Origin: Kiritimatiellia bacterium | GTDB lineage: Bacteria; Verrucomicrobiota; Kiritimatiellia; RFP12; UBA1067 | Assembly: GCA_018399555.1 (NCBI GenBank) | Contig: JAGYOL010000007.1 | Coordinates: forward strand, 1 to 39,117 | Direction: 5' to 3' | DNA: 39,117 nucleotides | Shown: positions 31,430-39,117 of the stretch, one piece after another | Layout of the letters: each line of letters opens with the position of its first letter | How positions within the stretch are numbered: position 1 is the stretch's first letter | Position numbers and translations under genes: made by a program | The notes under the pieces: generated by a model | Seen by the model: only the letters and a program-made list of their open reading frames with translations | The model's database searches: none | Told to the model about the DNA's origin: nothing

Positions 31430-34282
31430 ATGAAAAGCTTGATTTTAGCAGCTTTAGTTGCGACTCTCCGTCTGAGCATAAATGCAGACAGCGTGCGTTT
31501 TGTATCTCAGAGTGCGCGTGATATCCCGATAGAGGCTGAAGTTGATGTTCTGGTTGTCGGCGGCTCGACTGCGGCTGTGGCCGCAGCTCAGGCTGCGGCT
31601 ACAGTCGGCGCTTCGGTTTATCTGATCGCGCCGCGTCTGTATCTGGGTGAAGAGATGTGCGCGACTCTGCGTCTCAAAGACACAGCCGGCAAAAAAAACT
31701 CGCATCCTCTGTTGAAAGAGATATATGATCGGGGAGATCCCGCCAAACCAGCTGCGGTTAAAGCCGTATTGGTGCGCACTCTGTTTGATGCCGGCGTCAA
31801 CTACATCTATGGTGCCTATGTCACTGATCCGCTGTTTGATCGGGGGGGCGTTATCTGCGGCGTGATCATGGCCAATCGCGCCGGACGTCAGGCGGTTATC
31901 GCTAAAAGCGTGATTGATGCGACTGATTACGCCTGGCTCTGCCGCATGGCTGGTTGTGCCATTTCACCCTGGCCGGGCGGTAAGGTTACCTTCTCGCGTT
32001 CACTCTATGACGCAGTAACGAAAGGCAAACGAAAGTTTTCCGGACGTCGCAAGAAACTCACGATTGATATGCCGGATTTCTCTTTTGCATCACTCAACCG
32101 GGCTGAAGACCTGGCGCGTGTGCAGACTGCCGCTTCCGATCTGCTACGCGGTGCAGAACGTCTGTTCTGTGTGCCGCCGCTGTTTGTCACCTGTCAGGGC
32201 AGTGCTGCCGATGATTTGAAAAGCTTCATTCCGGTCGATCAGAGTCGCCTTTATGTACTGAGCGGTATGGCCGGTGTTTCACGTGATGAGATAGCGCGAC
32301 TGCTGCACCCCGGTGCTCTCATCTCCGCCGGCGTGATGGTCGGTCGCGCGGCGGCGGCTGCTGCTGCCCGGGAAATAACGTTGGGTGATATTCATGTTAA
32401 ATCGAATAAGCAACCGGTGGAAACGGACGGGGATGTCCACGAGATATTGGAGGGCTCACGATCGGTTGCCGCCGGTGGAACACGCAAATTGCAGATTGGT
32501 GCCACAGCTGTTCCGGTTATTGCGTCGGTTGATGTGGTTGTGGTGGGTGGAGGGACGTCGGGAGCCGCGGCGGCGATTGCCGCTGCCCGCCGTGGTGCCG
32601 CGACCATGGTGATTGAGTACCAGGAGGAGTTTGGCGGAGTGGGTACGCTCGGCCAGATCACCAAGCCCTACCATGGACGTAAAATCGGATTTGCCGCTGA
32701 AGTGCCCTTTCCGCAAAGAGTTGAAGCTAAAATGCAATGGTACCGCGATGAAATGCGCAAAGCAGGTTGTCGAATGCTGCTCAGTACGCTTGGTTGCGGT
32801 GCCTTTGCCGACGGCTCAACTGTGAAAGGCGCGGTCGTCTGCACACCCGAGGGACGCGGTGTGATTCTGGCCGAAGTTGTGATCGATGCCACCGGCAACG
32901 CCGATGTAGCGGTAGCGGCCGGTGCCAGCTATCGCTACGGCACCATTGAAGCGGGAGATATCGCACTGCAGGGCACCGGGCTCTCAACCCGAACTCCCGG
33001 CAAGAATTTCAACAACAGCGATTACCTGCTGGTTGATGAGAATGACATGACCGATGTGCGCCGTGCGCTCTCTTCGGTATTTCTGGCCAACCAGCGTAAT
33101 TTTGATGTCGGAACCCTGATCCTCACACGGGAACGTCGTCGCATAGTCGGCGATTTCACTATGCGTTATATCGATCAGATTGCGGAGCGTACCTACCCCG
33201 ACTCGATTGTATTCTCCGGTAGCAGTTATGATTCACATGGTTATCCCAGCTCACCGTTTTTCGCTCTGCTGCCGCATGATAATAAATCACGCAAGAAGAA
33301 TCACCCCGCACCCGGCGGTACCTGCTATACACCCTATCGCTCGCTGCTGCCTGCAGGATTGAATAACATCCTGGTCATCGGTCTGGCTATCAGTATGGAT
33401 CGCGACGCATCGGCAATGGTGCGTATGCAGCTCGATATGGCTAATCAGGGCTATGCCGCCGGAGTGGCGGCAGCTCTCTGCGCCTCTGAAAACAGCCCTC
33501 CGCGTGATGTTGACCTTTCCAGGCTACGCACCCATTTGATTGAGATCGGAGCACTCGACAAGCAGGTGCTGAACCATCAGGACTCTTTCCCGCTTCCCGA
33601 CCCGAAGATCGCCGACGCGGTTGCCGATTACCTCAGTTCAACCAATCCGCAACAGGCTGGCCGGGCGCTGGCTATAATACTAGCCCATCCCGATCGTGCT
33701 TTGCCGCTGCTGCGCCGGAGTTTCAAGCGGAATGAAGGGCAGCCCAGATTGCTCTGCGCTCAGGTGCTCGGAGTGCTGGGCTGCAGAGATGGAGTCGATT
33801 ATCTTGTGCGTACAGCCCGCATGATCAAGAAGTGGGAGGACAAAATTTTGCAGGGTTCCATGGCACCCTATGCCCATCTTCCGACACCTCAGGATTCGGT
33901 TATCATTGCACTGGGTTACGCCGGCGACTCTGCCGCTGTGCCGGTGCTGACCGATCTGACCGGGCGTCTCGACGCCGAGGTCACGCTTTCGCATCATCGT
34001 GCTGTCGCTCTGGCCTGGGAGCGTTTAAAGAGTCCGCTTGGAGCCGAGGCACTCGCACGATTGCTGGCAAAACCGGGAATGCGCGGTTACGCCATGACCG
34101 GAATCGTCCGTTCCGGCAAGGTCGAGGAGCGTACCAGCGCTCTGCGTGAAATCACACTCGCTCGTGCCCTCTACCGCTGCGGTGATTATAATGATATCGG
34201 CGCGGTCATTCTGAAGGAGTATCAGAACGATCTGCGCGGACTGTTCGCCCGCCATGCCGACGCCGTTCTCGCTGGCGAGTAA
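31430..34282 (+). CDS. Exported tandem FAD-dependent oxidoreductase with HEAT-like tail
   Basis: The start is set at ATG 31430 (950 residues), giving a short signal peptide (MKSLILAALVATLRLSINA). A GTG at 31415 is possible; ribosome binding signals are weak for both. Two FAD_oxidored-type units lie in tandem: the first Rossmann motif, DVLVVGGSTAAVAAAQAAA (about 39-57), lacks the usual GGGxxG, while the second, DVVVVGGGTSGAAAA (about 368-382), is canonical and is followed by VVIDATGNADVAVAAGA. Residues from about 735 to the end form helical pairs resembling HEAT repeats (ALAIILAHPDRALPLLRR, VIIALGYAGDSAAVPVLTDL). Such proteins are frequent beside sulfatases and glycoside hydrolases in PVC bacteria; the substrate is unknown. 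It sits 15 bases after the sulfatase, suggesting joint action on a sulfated glycan or its products. Confidence 0.8.
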   Translation: MKSLILAALVATLRLSINADSVRFVSQSARDIPIEAEVDVLVVGGSTAAVAAAQAAATVGASVYLIAPRLYLGEEMCATLRLKDTAGKKNSHPLLKEIYDRGDPAKPAAVKAVLVRTLFDAGVNYIYGAYVTDPLFDRGGVICGVIMANRAGRQAVIAKSVIDATDYAWLCRMAGCAISPWPGGKVTFSRSLYDAVTKGKRKFSGRRKKLTIDMPDFSFASLNRAEDLARVQTAASDLLRGAERLFCVPPLFVTCQGSAADDLKSFIPVDQSRLYVLSGMAGVSRDEIARLLHPGALISAGVMVGRAAAAAAAREITLGDIHVKSNKQPVETDGDVHEILEGSRSVAAGGTRKLQIGATAVPVIASVDVVVVGGGTSGAAAAIAAARRGAATMVIEYQEEFGGVGTLGQITKPYHGRKIGFAAEVPFPQRVEAKMQWYRDEMRKAGCRMLLSTLGCGAFADGSTVKGAVVCTPEGRGVILAEVVIDATGNADVAVAAGASYRYGTIEAGDIALQGTGLSTRTPGKNFNNSDYLLVDENDMTDVRRALSSVFLANQRNFDVGTLILTRERRRIVGDFTMRYIDQIAERTYPDSIVFSGSSYDSHGYPSSPFFALLPHDNKSRKKNHPAPGGTCYTPYRSLLPAGLNNILVIGLAISMDRDASAMVRMQLDMANQGYAAGVAAALCASENSPPRDVDLSRLRTHLIEIGALDKQVLNHQDSFPLPDPKIADAVADYLSSTNPQQAGRALAIILAHPDRALPLLRRSFKRNEGQPRLLCAQVLGVLGCRDGVDYLVRTARMIKKWEDKILQGSMAPYAHLPTPQDSVIIALGYAGDSAAVPVLTDLTGRLDAEVTLSHHRAVALAWERLKSPLGAEALARLLAKPGMRGYAMTGIVRSGKVEERTSALREITLARALYRCGDYNDIGAVILKEYQNDLRGLFARHADAVLAGE

Positions 34283-34297
34283 GGTTCTTGAAATTTT

Positions 34298-35683
34298 TTA
34301 TTTTAACTGAGTCAGTGCGTCGCGGGCGGCGTCGCGCAGTATTTCCGGCAGGGCGGGGTGGATGAATATCAGATCCAGCATATCATTGAGAGTGGCTCTG
34401 CTTTTCAGCAACGGAATCATCATATGCAGCAGCGTGGCGGCATCGTGGCCCATGATCTGACAACCCAGAATCAGGTGATCGGAGCGGTGCACAATAATCT
34501 TGGCGAATCCTTCACGATAACCTCGTGCGATACCGGCATTGCTCTCGGCGAAATCGGATCGTCCGATTGCAATTTCATTACGATATTCCGCCACGTCCTG
34601 TTCGCGCAAGCCCACCCCGGCAATCTCCGGATGAGAGAAGATAGCATGCGGCACAGGACCGTAATCAAGCGGTCTGATTGGTTCACCACTGATAAGATGA
34701 CGCACCAGATAGGCCGCTTCATAGTTGGCTGTATGCCGAAACAGGTGGTTGCCGACCACATCGCCGAGGGCGTAAACACCCGGTGCATCGCTTTGTAATG
34801 TCGAGTCAACCAGGATATGCCCTGCATCGTCAACTCTGATGTCGGTGTTTTCCAGCCCCAATTCCCGCGTTGCCGGTTTTATTCCGGTGCAGACCAGGAT
34901 CGCATCACCGCGGACCGTTCGGCTCTCTGCGTTTGTAGAGTCGCATTTCAGGGTGAAGATGCTGCCGTCATATTCAACTGAACGGAGTTGTGCGCCCATG
35001 TGACACTTGTGGCGTTGGGTGTAAATCCGGTTGAAGTGCTGTGAAATTTCGTCATCCTCTTGCCTAAGGAAGCGGCTCCGCACAATATATTCAACCTTGC
35101 TGCCAGCCGCACCGTAGGCGTAACCAAGCTCGACCGCGATGTAACCGGCACCGACCACAATCAAACGATCAGGCAGAATCGGATTGCTGAGGGCCTCGGT
35201 GCTGGTCATATAGGGGGTTCCGGCCAGTCCGGGAATCGACGGAATATCCGGCTCGGCACCGGTCGCAACGACAATGCGCGGAGCACTCAGCCGCGCTTCG
35301 CAAACCCGTATAACGTGGTTGCTTTCAAATACCGCGCTGCCCTCGAAGCGTTCCAGTCCATCAAGGTCGGCAAGCGATTTCACGATGCCCTCCCTAATCT
35401 CAGCGACCGTGGTTGAGATGCGTTGAACGAGATCGGAAAAGTTGATCTCTGGTTCCGAAACTTCAATGTTGATATTGGCGGCACGGCGGATTGTGTTGGC
35501 AAGCTCACCGGGATAAATGATCATCTTGGAGGGTATGCAGCCGCGGTTCAGGCATGTACCTCCCAACGGCCCCCTTTCGATGAGTGCCGTGCGAAACCCC
35601 TTTCGGGCTGCGGCGGTCGCAACCATCATGCCGCCGCCGGAACCGATGACGATCAGATCAAACTGTTTAATCTCTCTGTTCAA
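34298..35683 (-). CDS. Pyridine nucleotide-disulfide oxidoreductase (Lpd/mycothione reductase-like)
   Basis: 461 residues. An N-terminal FAD Rossmann fold (DLIVIGSGGGMMVATAA), the redox-active disulfide GGTCLNRGCIPSK (C44, C49), an NAD(P)-binding fold (LIVVGAGYIAVELG), the second FAD motif (GVYALGDVVG) and the dimer-interface catalytic pair in HPALPE identify a class I flavin disulfide reductase. The family includes dihydrolipoamide dehydrogenase, mercuric reductase and mycothione reductase. HPALPE and the CIPSKMIIYPGE stretch recall the mycothione reductase branch, but no lipoyl or thiol-pathway genes are nearby, so the substrate is open. The start is a TTG (35683-35681 on the minus strand) with AGGA about 3 bases upstream; the next in-frame Met lies inside the FAD motif, so TTG is the only sensible start. 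Convergent with the oxidoreductase, 15 bases apart. Confidence 0.85.
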   Translation of the reverse strand: MNREIKQFDLIVIGSGGGMMVATAAARKGFRTALIERGPLGGTCLNRGCIPSKMIIYPGELANTIRRAANINIEVSEPEINFSDLVQRISTTVAEIREGIVKSLADLDGLERFEGSAVFESNHVIRVCEARLSAPRIVVATGAEPDIPSIPGLAGTPYMTSTEALSNPILPDRLIVVGAGYIAVELGYAYGAAGSKVEYIVRSRFLRQEDDEISQHFNRIYTQRHKCHMGAQLRSVEYDGSIFTLKCDSTNAESRTVRGDAILVCTGIKPATRELGLENTDIRVDDAGHILVDSTLQSDAPGVYALGDVVGNHLFRHTANYEAAYLVRHLISGEPIRPLDYGPVPHAIFSHPEIAGVGLREQDVAEYRNEIAIGRSDFAESNAGIARGYREGFAKIIVHRSDHLILGCQIMGHDAATLLHMMIPLLKSRATLNDMLDLIFIHPALPEILRDAARDALTQLK

Positions 35684-35716
35684 TTTCCTGCCCCTGTTCT
35701 GAAAGGTAAACTTTTA

Positions 35717-35745
35717 ATTTCAATCAAACGGAATAGCCGCTTCAA
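35717..35745 (-). promoter_or_regulatory. Candidate promoter of the disulfide reductase
   Basis: On the minus strand: TTGAAG (35745-35740), a 17-base spacer, then TGAAAT (35722-35717). A start near 35710 would leave a leader of about 27 bases before the TTG start codon. Confidence 0.35.
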
Positions 35746-35973
35746 TCCATCGGCAGCGTCTGACCGCACATCTTACTGTTAATGGTGTCCGGAATAAAGT
35801 GCAAAGACAGAGAGTTGTCTGACCTTTTTCACTTTTCCTTTCTGCAATTTTTTGGTTGATTTCGCTCACGATTTATGCAAACATCTGCATGGTTAATTCG
35901 AATCGGTGTATCGACACGCGGCTAGAGTGTCAAAACGGAGGACTAAAAAGAATCTCATCATCATCAGTCACTT

Positions 35974-36010
35974 AAAGAGTCGCGGTGTCATCTTGAGCCG
36001 CGGCTCTTTT
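35974..36010 (+). terminator. Strong rho-independent terminator without an assigned gene
   Basis: AAAGAGTCGCGG (35974-35985) pairs with CCGCGGCTCTTT (35998-36009) across a 12-base loop, with one G-U pair and a T-run at the 3' side. The only coding gene on this strand upstream ends at 34282, almost 1.7 kb away, beyond a convergent gene. The next gene starts after its own promoter. The hairpin therefore probably ends a short transcript made within this spacer. Confidence 0.7.
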
Positions 36011-36042
36011 GTTTCATGGCTCGTGTGTTTCATGGCTCGTGT
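36011..36042. repeat. 16-bp perfect tandem duplication
   Basis: GTTTCATGGCTCGTGT is present twice back to back (36011-36026, 36027-36042), immediately after the terminator hairpin. Probably a replication slippage product. Confidence 0.6.
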
Positions 36043-36085
36043 GTGCCTGCGCGATTATACGTACAGCTGCGTGTGCAAAGTTTTG

Positions 36086-36114
36086 TTGAGTTTACTTAAG
36101 CACTCAGGTATCAT
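36086..36114 (+). promoter_or_regulatory. Sigma70-like promoter of the second sulfatase
   Basis: TTGAGT (36086-36091), a 17-base spacer, then TATCAT (36109-36114), five of six matches to the -10 consensus. The leader would be about 27 bases and includes GAGG (36138-36141) 6 bases before the ATG at 36148. Confidence 0.5.
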
Positions 36115-36147
36115 TGCGACAACTGTTTAACATAAGCGAGGTTTATA

Positions 36148-37557
36148 ATGCAGTTTAAATCTGTGATTCTTATAGGTGGCTTGTTTCTGTGTGCTGTGTT
36201 GTGCGGTTCAGCTCTGAGTGATGAGCGACCGAATATACTGTTATTTATTACCGATGATGAGAGCTGGATGGAGCGCAGTGCCTATGGCTGGTCCACATTG
36301 CCGACGCCGCACTTTGATCGTGTGGCGCGTGACGGGGTTCTTTTCACGCAGGCCTACACGTCAGCTCCCTCTTGTGCGCCCTCCCGCGCTGCGACACTGA
36401 CCGGACGCAATTTCTGGGAGTTGGATCAGGGGGCCTTTATTCAGGCCTGGGTGCCGGATCAATTCCCTGTCTTTCCCGCTTTGCTTGCGCAGGCCGGTTA
36501 TCATATCGGTCATACCGGCAAGGGATGGGGACCCGGCGTTTCACCGGAGGGGGCGCACAAATCACCCTCCGGACCGAGTTACAACAAAATTACAATTCCC
36601 AAAGAGCGGCGTGTAAAACACATGTCGTCGATTGATTATGCCGCTAACTTCAAAGCATTTCTGGAAGTACGCGGGGAGGATCAGCCCTTTTATTTCTGGG
36701 TCGGCACACAGGAACCGCATAGTCCCTACGATAAAGAGAACTACAAGCGTCTCGAGCGGGAGTTCGCTTTCAAACTGGATGATATCTCGATGCCGGCATT
36801 TATGGAGGATACACCGCAGACCCGCCGCGCACGCGCCAACTTCCTATACGAAATCTGTTACGCCGATGCTCAGCTCGGGCGAATCCTCGAAACTCTGGCT
36901 GAAAGCGGTGAACTGGACAACACCCTGGTCTTTGTAACTTCGGATAACGGTACTGCCATCAGGAATTTCGCCAAGGCTTCGCCGTACGAGTGGAGCTGTC
37001 ATGAACCGCTGGCCGTGATGTGGCCGAAAAGGGTACCCGGAGGACGCACTGTGACCGACTTTGTTTCTTTCCGTGATTTCGCACCGACAATACTCGCCGC
37101 CGCCGGTGTTGATCTGCCTGAGAGTATGTCCGGTTCCACTCTGCTGCCGCTACTCTTTTCCGAGAAGAGCGGACGAATCGAAGCGAATCGGAACTTTATT
37201 GTGCATGGCCTTGAGTGGCATGGCGAATTTGATCCTGCCAGTCGTTCCCACCGTACTTACCGCAACGACCGCTATGCCTACATCGTACGTTATTCCAACA
37301 AGCTGCCTCCTGAAAACGAGATAGCCGCCGATGCCGAGATAAGTTCCGAAGAACTTTATGATATGCGGAAGGACCCCTGGCAGCGTGAAAATTTAATCGG
37401 CAATCCCGAGTATGCGGCAACTCTGAAAGAGCTGAAATCCGGCCTGAAAGAGTATGCCCTGAAAACCGGTGACCCCAGATTCACCGGCAGGATGAAGGTT
37501 TTCCGGGAGACCCGCGCTTTTGTTCAGGAGCGTAAACGCGGCGGTTATAAACGTTAG
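36148..37557 (+). CDS. Secreted type I sulfatase, heparan N-sulfatase-like
   Basis: 469 residues with signal peptide (1-24, MQFKSVILIGGLFLCAVLCGSALS). ERPNILLFITDDESW carries the metal-binding aspartates (36-37), followed by AYGWSTLPTPHFDRVARDGVLFTQAYTSAPSCAPSR with the formylglycine motif CAPSR (C76-R80), then ATLTGRN, GKGWGPG, WVGTQEPHSPY and the second metal site VTSDNGT. Overall length and the SAYG...TPHFD...APSCAPSR layout recall the N-sulfoglucosamine sulfohydrolase (SGSH-like) branch, which removes sulfate from glucosamine residues; the exact substrate remains open. Maturation needs a formylglycine-generating system encoded elsewhere. GAGG lies 6 bases before the ATG. A third sulfatase follows after 62 bases on the same strand, probably in the same transcript. 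Confidence 0.9.
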   Translation: MQFKSVILIGGLFLCAVLCGSALSDERPNILLFITDDESWMERSAYGWSTLPTPHFDRVARDGVLFTQAYTSAPSCAPSRAATLTGRNFWELDQGAFIQAWVPDQFPVFPALLAQAGYHIGHTGKGWGPGVSPEGAHKSPSGPSYNKITIPKERRVKHMSSIDYAANFKAFLEVRGEDQPFYFWVGTQEPHSPYDKENYKRLEREFAFKLDDISMPAFMEDTPQTRRARANFLYEICYADAQLGRILETLAESGELDNTLVFVTSDNGTAIRNFAKASPYEWSCHEPLAVMWPKRVPGGRTVTDFVSFRDFAPTILAAAGVDLPESMSGSTLLPLLFSEKSGRIEANRNFIVHGLEWHGEFDPASRSHRTYRNDRYAYIVRYSNKLPPENEIAADAEISSEELYDMRKDPWQRENLIGNPEYAATLKELKSGLKEYALKTGDPRFTGRMKVFRETRAFVQERKRGGYKR

Positions 37558-37619
37558 CGTCCATTCTGCCGGTATTTCGCTTATTCGGATTCAGGTTCTT
37601 GACTACGGAGGGTGATGAG

Positions 37620-39117
37620 ATGCGTGGATTATTGATTTTTGTGACAATGCTTGTTTTATTCAGCACCATGTTGGAAGCGAAGCAGGAGCGTCCGAACATT
37701 GTCTGGCTGACAACAGAAGACAACTCGGCCTGCTGGTATCAGCTCTATAATCCTGAACAGGGTGCGGCTATGCCCGTTATCGAGCGTCTGGCGCGTGAAG
37801 GCATTGTGTTCAACAACGCCTACTCATGCGGTGCGGTGTGTTCAGTGGCCCGCAGCACGATTATATCGGGCTGCTATGTGCCGCGTCTGGGTGCTCACTG
37901 GCACCGCCGTCAGGTGGCGGTGCGTATGCCGGAAAATCTCCACATGTTTCCCTATTATCTGCGTCAGGCCGGATACTACACCGCAAATAACCGCAAAGAG
38001 GATTATAATTTCGACCCCTCCGACAAAGCCGGGGTCTGGGATGAATCCTCCGGCAAGGCTTCTTATCGCAAGCGCAAAGCGGGGCAGCCCTTTTTCTATG
38101 TTCAGAATTTTACAGAAACCCATGAGAGCAAGCTGTTCGCAGCTCTGCCGGAAGGGGTCGAGCGCACTGTTGATCCCGAGCAGATTAAACTCTTTCCCTA
38201 TCACCCCGACACCCCCCTTTTTCGTGAGAAATACGCTCAGTATCTCACCCTGAACAGTTATGTAGACCGGTTGATCGGCCGGGTTGTTGAGCAGTTGGAA
38301 GAAGATAGCCTGCTGGATGACACCTTCATCTTTCATTATGGCGATCATGGTGGTGTTCTGCCCGGCGGCAAGAGTTACGCCCGCAATGATGGACTGCAGG
38401 TGGCGATGGTGGTGTATGTGCCTGAGAACTGGCGGCATCTGGCACCAGCGGAGCGTGGGTCGCGAGTGGACGGTATCGTTGAGTTTGTTGACCTGTCCGC
38501 TACGGTGCTGAATCTGGCTGGCGTTGCTATACCTCCTGAAATGGATGGCAGACCCTTTATGGGAGCCGGAGTTACACTCGATGAGCTCAACCGGCGTGAC
38601 ACCGCCTTCGGCCATGCCGACCGGTTTGATGAGAAGTATGATATGGTGCGCTTTTTGCGTAAGGGAAAATATACTTACTGGCGTAGCTACCAGCCTTTCA
38701 ACTTCGACGGCCTGTACAATTTTTACCGTTATAAACAACCGGCGTTTCGTGAGTGGCGTGACTTGGCTTTGAAAGGCACTCTGAATGATGCTCAGAGTGC
38801 TTTTTACCGGGCGCGCCCTCCCGAATCGCTCTTTGATATTGAAAAGGATCCGCATGAAATCAACAATCTCGTTCCGGACCCAGCTTATCATGAGGTTCTG
38901 ATGGATATGCGTGAGTCAATGCGCAAACGTGTCAAGTCGCTGCCGGATTTGGGATTTTACGCCGAACCGGAGTTTCTGCGGCGCAGCGGCGGTAACGGAA
39001 AATCTTTTGGAGAAAGTCATAAAGAGAGGATCGGCACTCTGGTCGATATAGCCGATCTGCAGTTGCACCCCTTTCCTGAAGCAAGATCCAGGATCGCTCA
39101 GACTCTCGGTTCGCCGA
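37620..39117 (+). CDS. Secreted sulfatase with atypical CSVAR active-site motif (3' end missing)
   Basis: The frame is open from ATG 37620 to the window end (499 codons), so the C-terminus is missing. GGAGGG (37607-37612) lies 7 bases upstream and a signal peptide follows (about 1-20). ERPNIVWLTTEDNSACW is the first metal-site region; the active-site Cys region reads GAVCSVARSTIISG, so the formylglycine motif CxPSR is replaced by CSVAR (C74-R78). FIFHYGDHGGVLPGGK matches the second metal site, and LFDIEKDPHEINNLV is the usual sulfatase C-terminal phrase, so most of the catalytic domain is present. C, the distal R and both metal sites are kept, so this looks like a distinct sulfatase subgroup rather than a decayed gene. 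Whether the Cys is matured is unknown. Cotranscription with the upstream sulfatase is likely. Confidence 0.87.
   Translation, partial: MRGLLIFVTMLVLFSTMLEAKQERPNIVWLTTEDNSACWYQLYNPEQGAAMPVIERLAREGIVFNNAYSCGAVCSVARSTIISGCYVPRLGAHWHRRQVAVRMPENLHMFPYYLRQAGYYTANNRKEDYNFDPSDKAGVWDESSGKASYRKRKAGQPFFYVQNFTETHESKLFAALPEGVERTVDPEQIKLFPYHPDTPLFREKYAQYLTLNSYVDRLIGRVVEQLEEDSLLDDTFIFHYGDHGGVLPGGKSYARNDGLQVAMVVYVPENWRHLAPAERGSRVDGIVEFVDLSATVLNLAGVAIPPEMDGRPFMGAGVTLDELNRRDTAFGHADRFDEKYDMVRFLRKGKYTYWRSYQPFNFDGLYNFYRYKQPAFREWRDLALKGTLNDAQSAFYRARPPESLFDIEKDPHEINNLVPDPAYHEVLMDMRESMRKRVKSLPDLGFYAEPEFLRRSGGNGKSFGESHKERIGTLVDIADLQLHPFPEARSRIAQTLGSP

Larger units (their letters stand above)
35684..36147. other. 464-base non-coding stretch
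   Basis: No convincing gene here; a 74-codon frame at 35906-36130 has no ribosome binding site and crosses the terminator and tandem repeat. The stretch holds the presumed promoter of the reductase (minus), a strong plus-strand terminator hairpin at 35974-36010 whose transcript has no known gene, a 16-bp tandem duplication, and the promoter of the second sulfatase. A small untranslated RNA ending at the hairpin is possible. Confidence 0.5.

Noticed and set aside
35895-35905. tRNA-like TTCGAATC sequence
   Set aside because: No acceptor stem, anticodon arm or D arm could be built around it.
37842-38891. 349-codon minus-strand frame opposite the last sulfatase
   Set aside because: The plus strand encodes a clear sulfatase over the same bases; the antisense protein shows no recognisable domain.

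Overview
The window is a stretch of bacterial chromosome, very probably from the PVC superphylum. Kiritimatiellota fits best: several sulfatases, proteins built of autotransporter-associated beta-strand repeats without an autotransporter barrel, LamG modules, tandem FAD-dependent oxidoreductases and a C-terminal module ending in FYRVK. This assignment rests on gene content; no rRNA or other phylogenetic marker is present. Both window edges cut genes. Genes are dense and no tRNA, rRNA, insertion sequence or CRISPR array was seen.

Layout. (1) 3-7606, plus strand: the end of a large beta-strand-repeat/LamG surface protein, an orphan family 5 solute-binding protein, a secreted GH5 glycosidase with an inserted domain, and a MetY-type sulfhydrylase followed by a terminator. 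(2) 7735-17631: three secreted beta-strand-repeat proteins (two on minus, one on plus). Two are colinear paralogues differing by extra copies of an internal module. All four such proteins in the window end in the same short tail, xG[TA]xxxx[RK]. (3) 17693-29101, minus strand: a compact five-gene run that looks like a c-di-GMP-controlled exopolysaccharide system. In transcription order it holds a PilZ-GT2 synthase of hyaluronan synthase/NodC type, a membrane-anchored PgaB-like protein without catalytic residues, a giant TPR/PgaB-like/TPR/outer-membrane-barrel protein, a secreted chitin-deacetylase-like enzyme resembling arthropod CDAs with a CBM2-like domain, and a PAS-GGDEF-HD-GYP protein. (4) 29375-34282, plus strand: a sulfatase with LamG domain followed by a tandem-FAD oxidoreductase with a HEAT-like tail. 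(5) 34298-35683, minus strand: a flavin disulfide reductase with a TTG start. (6) 35684-36147: a 464-base non-coding stretch with a strong terminator. (7) 36148-39117, plus strand: two more sulfatases, the last cut by the window end and carrying CSVAR in place of CxPSR.

How the parts fit. The region combines degradation of sulfated and beta-linked polysaccharides (GH5, three sulfatases, FAD oxidoreductase, solute-binding protein) with production of the cell's own surface (repeat adhesins and an extracellular polysaccharide). The most interesting system is the minus-strand operon. The synthase has its own c-di-GMP receptor, the last gene can in principle make and break c-di-GMP, two PgaB-like domains have lost their metal-binding residues, and the only intact deacetylase is of a different, metazoan-like type. 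The operon diverges from the first sulfatase across a 273-base region with sigma70-like promoters, a 15-bp palindrome and a 13-bp inverted repeat.
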